NCBI GenBank assembly: GCA_001599755.1
Contig: BCHX01000001.1
Location: forward strand, 6,634,001 to 6,698,000
Reading direction: 5' to 3'
DNA: 64,000 nt
Origin: Gliomastix tumulicola
Lineage: Eukaryota; Ascomycota; Sordariomycetes; Hypocreales; Bionectriaceae
Below the pieces are notes generated by a model, which did no database searches, was not told where the DNA came from, and was given only the letters and a program-made list of their open reading frames with translations. Positions 59,701 through 64,000 of the stretch are shown one piece after another. The position numbers and the translations under genes are program-made. Within the stretch, counting starts at the first letter, position 1; each line of letters starts with the position of its first letter.

Positions 59701-60501
59701 TCCGACGGTGAACTTGTGCTTGACCGTGCCACGAGCCTAGGCGGCTCTGACGCCCCACGACCATGGGAGCCCCCCTTTAACCCCCCATCTTTGAAGACCG
59801 CATTCAACACTGTCTCCTCAGGCCTCCCTCGGATCGCCAGTTCCTTCATGCTTCTCGTCGGGGACCAAGGTCCACTGGAGCCCCAGGATCTCGGCAACGC
59901 CAGCCGCGACGACGATATCCTGCAGGGGCTCAAGTCCAACATGGCCTTTGCGGCCGCACAGCTCGCCAACATGGAAAGCCGTCTCAGCCTTTCGGAGAAG
60001 TCCTTCTTGGCCCCCGAGACCCCGGGGGAGCTGCCGCCGATCGAGGCAGTCTTCATACGCGAGAGGCAGCGCCTGCTCCAGGATCCCAACGTGACCTTCG
60101 CCTTGGTGGCCATCCTCTCCTTCATCGCTGCCGTCAACGTGTGGGCGTTGGCATCGGCGGTTGTGAGGAGGTTTCTGTTGTCGGATCCTGGGCACACGGC
60201 ATGGTGGCTCCTCGATCTGGAACTCAAGGGCCAGGCGCCCCCGGGGTTCAGCAGCATTTCCATGATGGAGGCGTTGCTTCACGGATCCAACTATGTCAGC
60301 TACATGCCGGAAAACGCGTCCAGAATGTCACCGAAGGAGCTCTACCGCTATTTGGCAGGTACAAGATTCAGAATGGGCTGGTTCCGGGACGAAGCAGGGG
60401 GGAGCAGCAATTTTACCATTGGGGTTGTTGTCCCTGATAATACTCAGGATCCCGCTGGCGTCATGTTAAATAAAGAGTCCTCTGATAAGCAAGCCACGTA
60501 G
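56714..60501 (+). CDS. Large multi-pass membrane protein, DUF3433-like
   Basis: Two exons, 56714-57002 and 57086-60501 (83 bp intron), give 1234 residues. Membrane helices occur near residue 60 (TLGAFACVFLGIISTLIAM), near 155 (FLVFFATIASLLLKAQLVL), near 550 (VSMVVLSSLCLGIAVWLM), near 630-670 (two) and near 1105 (FALVAILSFIAAVNVWAL). Large extracytoplasmic loops carry NXS/T sites. The opening CRVELQAIRYTPYFRL and MLPPILLLESLKQRHFLVF are typical of the DUF3433 family, abundant in filamentous ascomycetes and of unknown function. ATG 56714 is preferred to the upstream in-frame region. It is not closely similar to the split membrane protein at 26877. Confidence 0.85.
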
Positions 60502-61030
60502 AGCTTGATCGGAATTCGTATACATACGCGGTTAGGTCGTCCCCCCTACCTGGAAAGCGAAACCGAGAGGGCGGTAACGTTTGGGGTAGACGGACAAGGT
60601 TGTAGATCGGGGTCGAGTCTAGCGCCACCGCGTTATGTCGGGGTAGAAGCGTCAATCATACCCAACTCCAGCAATTCAACCGAGTCATGATTGACAGATG
60701 CTAGCATTTTGACTTTGCCGTGGCAGTCTTCTAGAAGAAATACAGCACTAGTAGCCAGCACCGTCAAGGTCAAATGCGCAAGTCTCGCAGTAGATCTCAG
60801 TTTGGGCCAGTCTGGACTTCTCTAGCCTGCACTTTAAAAGACACAAATACGTCAATCGGGGGCTGTGTTAAGCCCTCACACCTTCGGGTGGGAGGAACGA
60901 GGAGCCGACTTATTTAGAAACAGATCCCCTAGTCTGGTGATTTAATTTTTTAATTTTTTTTTTCAAGATTATCTCTCTCCAATATCGCCAACGTTGGAAT
61001 CGCCGCCAGATCCATGTAGACATCGACCTG
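60502..61030. other. Intergenic, no gene seen
   Basis: Includes a T-rich tract (60941-60964) just before the next gene. No coding evidence. Confidence 0.5.
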
Positions 61031-62469
61031 ATGTCTTTGGCGGGGAAGGTCGTGGGCGTGACAACGACTCTGGTAGTGTTGATCACGCTCCTTGTCTCGA
61101 TTAGGGTGTATGTCCGCTGCGTCCTCTTCCGCAGCGTGAAGTGGGATGACGGTATGTTCCTTGCGTGGGAGATGTTGAAGTTTTTTGATGCTAATTGGAG
61201 GCCAGCGCTCGTGTTCCTCAGCTATGTATGTTTTCGATGCATTTACCAGCACGGGATCTCTCTAATGGCGACAGGCTTTGGCAATCACGCTGTGTAGCTG
61301 TACGCTGGCGAGTTAGTATTATCTAAGAGTCAAGAAGTCGAAACGGAGAACTAACACCTCCAGTGACTTCCTTCGGCCTCGGGACACCCCTTGCAGAGGT
61401 TTCCAACGACGAATTTCGGCAATTTCTACAAGTACGTATATATCATGACTCTAGCATTCATGCATTGAGCTTATCCGTCGACCAGCTTCAATTCGTCGCA
61501 GCACTTACCTACGTCTGGGGTGCAGCCACGGTCAAGATATCCTTCGCCGTCCTGTATATCCGGCTTCTCCCAGGCCGCTTCTCTCGACATCTGAACCAGT
61601 TCTTGATATTCATCCTTGTGGGAGAGGCCTTTGCCTCGAATATGGTGGTTGTATTCCACTGTCACCCCGTGGATAAGATGTGGAATGTAGACAAGCCTGG
61701 GAAGTGCCTCGATTTGCGGCTCTTCTACTACATCGTGGTAAGTCTGATATGATACACGGCTGCCTGATCACTGCTGACGGACACTGCGCATCTAGTTTGG
61801 TATCAAACTAGTGACCGATATCATTCTTTTCATCCAGCCGGTCGCGCCGATATGGAAGCTTCAATTATCCACAGAGAAGCGGGTGGGCGTCATTGTGATG
61901 CTCTCGATCGGGTTGTTGTGAGTGAAGACGTGCATGATTTTGGAATCGTTTGCTAACCGCCTGGAGCGTGTGCGTCATTGCTATCATTCGAATAACGACT
62001 ATTGGAAGTCTCGGATCGGATGTAACAAGTAAGTCAATTCATGATCCAGGTGCTTGATAACCAATCCTAACCCTTAACAGAGAGCCTTGTGCAGCCCCTG
62101 CTCTGGTCCGTCGTCGAGGTCTGCGCCTTGATTATCTGCGCCGCGATACCGGCTTTCCCGCCATTCTTCCGATGCTTCCCTGCCATCAGCAAGGCGATGG
62201 GTCTGTCGTCATTCCACGAATCGAATGAGTGGTCCATCGTTGGACGAAGGCATTTTGCGACGAGATCGTCAGCGAGAACCCAGAGGAGGACGACAGAACG
62301 ACACGACCAAAGATCAATGTCCTCTTGTGGGAATAACGGCATGCAGCACCATCACAGAGATGCGAACGGTATAGTGGGACATATTATGGCCCCGAGGCAG
62401 GCTAGATTAGCTACAGACGCCAGACAGAGCGACGATGACGATCTTTGCGTATATCAGCCGGTGGTATAG
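61031..62469 (+). CDS. Fungal rhodopsin-fold (PTH11-like) integral membrane protein, 5' part uncertain
   Basis: Seven-helix receptor-like family of filamentous fungi. Reliable exons are 61364-61431, 61486-61737, 61796-61917, 61967-62028 and 62081-62469, covering TSFGLGTPL, LTYVWGAATVKISFAVLYIRLL, FHCHPVDKMWN, FGIKLVTDIILFIQP, VIAIIRIT and the last helix before PAFPPFFRC. Exon 1 probably is 61031-61151 (first helix, then KWDD), since it joins the rest in frame. The exon for the second helix should lie in 61152-61363, but open pieces there (VFLSYV, FDAFTSTGSL, MATGFGNHA) are in different frames. The gene may be decayed at this point or use unusual splicing. The C-terminal tail is Arg/His-rich and cytoplasmic. 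Confidence 0.65.
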
Positions 62470-62897
62470 TGTCCATTACTGTTTTTGTTTGTAGTAGATT
62501 AGAGGATAGAGGAATCAACACGCCCGGTTCAATTAGTTGGGCTGAATGAATACCGGTTCAGAAATATTATCCGGGGCACTACAATGTTGAAAATCAGGAA
62601 TATACCAAGTTCTATAAACTTCGTGTGTCTAGTTTCTGTCCAAGAACGACGCACTCAGCCAGCCAGATTTGGAGATGTCGTGAGGGCCAGGGCTTTTCAA
62701 GACGCCTTGACGTTGCTACGTAGAGTGAGGCAGTGGAAACTTTCATCGGAACCTATACAAGGCCAGAGGATTTCTTAGAGAAGTTTCCGGCAGTCTGGAA
62801 GGATATTAGTTGGCTCGGCCAAGCCTAGCTAGTGAGATCTGTTTACTATCTACTCTCGAGGGAAATATGTACACCTGGCTGTATCTACTACAATGTG
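62470..62897. other. Intergenic, no gene seen
   Basis: Convergent 3' flanks of the rhodopsin-fold gene and the ankyrin gene. Nothing recognisable. Confidence 0.5.
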
Positions 62898-64000
62898 TCA
62901 AACCGTGAAAAGGCGAGCTACACTTCTATCCGCTATATCACGTGGTGTTCGACCTCGTATGTCTCTGCTGCCGAGGTCACCACCACGATTTATCAAGGCT
63001 CTTGCAACATCCCTTTTGCCATTCTGAGCGGCTACATGAAGTGGCGTCGAGCCGCAACTATTTCGTGCATTTATGTCTGCTCCGTGATTGATCAGAGTCA
63101 CAGCGGTCGCTTCGTCACCCTCGCTGCACGCTAAGTGTAGCAGCGTAGAACCCTCGCCGTTCCTGGCATTCACATCAGCCCCGTGCTGGCGTAGAAGACC
63201 CGTCATCGGAAAGTCGACGGCTCTAGCAGCAAAATAGAGCGGCGTCAGACCCCGATTGTCTCTGGCATCGGTCTCGGCCCCATGTTCAATCAACGTCATT
63301 GTTATTGCGCCGAGACGATTCGAAGCACATAGGTGAAGCGGTGTCAAGCCCGTTTCAGTTTTCGCCGCAATGTCCGCCCCGTACCCGAGCAAGAAACTGA
63401 CGACTGCCGCGTTGCATCTCGGGCTTGCCACGGCTTTGTGGAGAGGAGTAAAACCGGAATTGTCGGCCAAATTGACGTTGGGCTTTTCATGGTTGATGAA
63501 CATTTCTGCTGTTTCCAAAACGCCACGTTCGACGGCCCAATGGAGAGGGATTTCGCCATTGAAATTGCCGGCGTTGAGATCAGCTCCATGATCAACGAGG
63601 TATTTTACGACCGAGTCTTGGCCGTTCATCAATGCAAGGTGCAATGGTCGTGAGCCGCCCCTTGAGCTGGCGTTGAGATCGGCCCCAAAGTCGACGAGAA
63701 GCTTCGCCATTTCCTGGCGGCCATTTTGCAAGGCTCGGTGAAGGGGCACGTTCCCAGAATCATCCCTTGTGTTTAAGCCAGTCTTGAACTTGTCTCGCTC
63801 ACGGATTCTGGCGCCAGACCGGAGGAGAAATTCGGCTGTGGATTGGTGGCCATTGACAACTGCATGAAACAGTGGCGTTCTCCCTTCATCATCTCGGTCA
63901 TTGTTGATATCCCCGCCGGCCTCGATGAGCAGCTCCAGGGTTTCCCTAAAGTCATGGGCTGATGCGAGGCCCAAAGGCGTATTTCCCTGAGCGTCACGAT
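62898..64000 (-). CDS. Ankyrin-repeat protein (5' end beyond the window)
   Basis: Open from the right edge with no start, to a TGA at 62900-62898; at least 366 codons. It consists almost wholly of 33-residue ankyrin repeats, about eleven, each with the G-x-TPLHxA and G-A-D-hydrophobic-N pattern (DSGNVPLHRALQNGR, NGEIPLHWAVERG, SGFTPLHKAV, TGLTPLHLCA, CGSTPLHVAAQNG). High similarity between repeats suggests recent repeat turnover. The last repeat ends RGRTPRDIADRSVARLFTV. In fungi such arrays often form the C-terminal sensor of NACHT or HET-linked proteins; the N-terminal effector domain, if any, is outside the window. Confidence 0.9.
   Translation of the reverse strand, partial: RDAQGNTPLGLASAHDFRETLELLIEAGGDINNDRDDEGRTPLFHAVVNGHQSTAEFLLRSGARIRERDKFKTGLNTRDDSGNVPLHRALQNGRQEMAKLLVDFGADLNASSRGGSRPLHLALMNGQDSVVKYLVDHGADLNAGNFNGEIPLHWAVERGVLETAEMFINHEKPNVNLADNSGFTPLHKAVASPRCNAAVVSFLLGYGADIAAKTETGLTPLHLCASNRLGAITMTLIEHGAETDARDNRGLTPLYFAARAVDFPMTGLLRQHGADVNARNGEGSTLLHLACSEGDEATAVTLINHGADINARNSCGSTPLHVAAQNGKRDVARALINRGGDLGSRDIRGRTPRDIADRSVARLFTV

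Noticed and set aside
1..64000. CRISPR arrays, bacterial operons, rRNA genes
   Set aside because: None seen; the window is eukaryotic with spliced genes.

Overview
The window comes from a filamentous ascomycete (Pezizomycotina, most likely Sordariomycetes). The evidence is short spliceosomal introns (49-208 bp, mostly 50-65, with GTRNGT donors and CTAAC/CTAAT branch sites), compact GC-rich genes, a HET-domain gene, a RIP-mutated retrotransposon and lineage-typical proteins (Opi1, TAF6, DUF3433-like and DUF4238-like proteins, a PTH11-like rhodopsin-fold protein). All exon coordinates were read by hand from splice signals and frame continuity.

Left third (1-25 kb) is mostly conserved housekeeping: mitochondrial ribosomal protein bL27m, a C2H2 zinc-finger/cupin protein, a large alpha/beta-hydrolase plus CorA-type membrane protein fusion, an Amidoligase_2 enzyme, TAF6 convergent with SDHC (succinate dehydrogenase cytochrome b subunit), a 3.8 kb gene-poor stretch with a degenerate tRNA-like element, the phospholipid regulator Opi1, a DJ-1/PfpI protein and a small conserved protein. 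A gene near 25.5 kb carries an in-frame stop.

The centre (28961-37035) is an 8075 bp Ty3/Gypsy chromovirus. It has two 227 bp LTRs and a 5 bp ATTAT target duplication, and is reduced to AT-rich relics by RIP. It sits inside an exon of a multi-pass membrane protein gene. The gene halves lie at 26877-28960 and 37041-37583 and join in frame if the element and one target copy are removed.

The right third (38-64 kb) is accessory: an unrecognised helical protein, a HET protein, a DUF4238-like protein, a secreted three-module Cys-rich protein, an aminoglycoside-type nucleotidyltransferase, a small MABP/beta-prism-like protein, a small ParB-like protein resembling domains of bacterial polymorphic toxins, a secreted RNase T1-like protein, a kinase-ankyrin protein, a giant membrane protein, a rhodopsin-fold receptor-like gene with an unclear 5' end, and an ankyrin-repeat protein running off the right edge. 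Several of these families are linked to fungal allorecognition, signalling or inter-organism conflict. Their grouping beside a retrotransposon is suggestive of a fast-evolving region but is not proof of a joint system.
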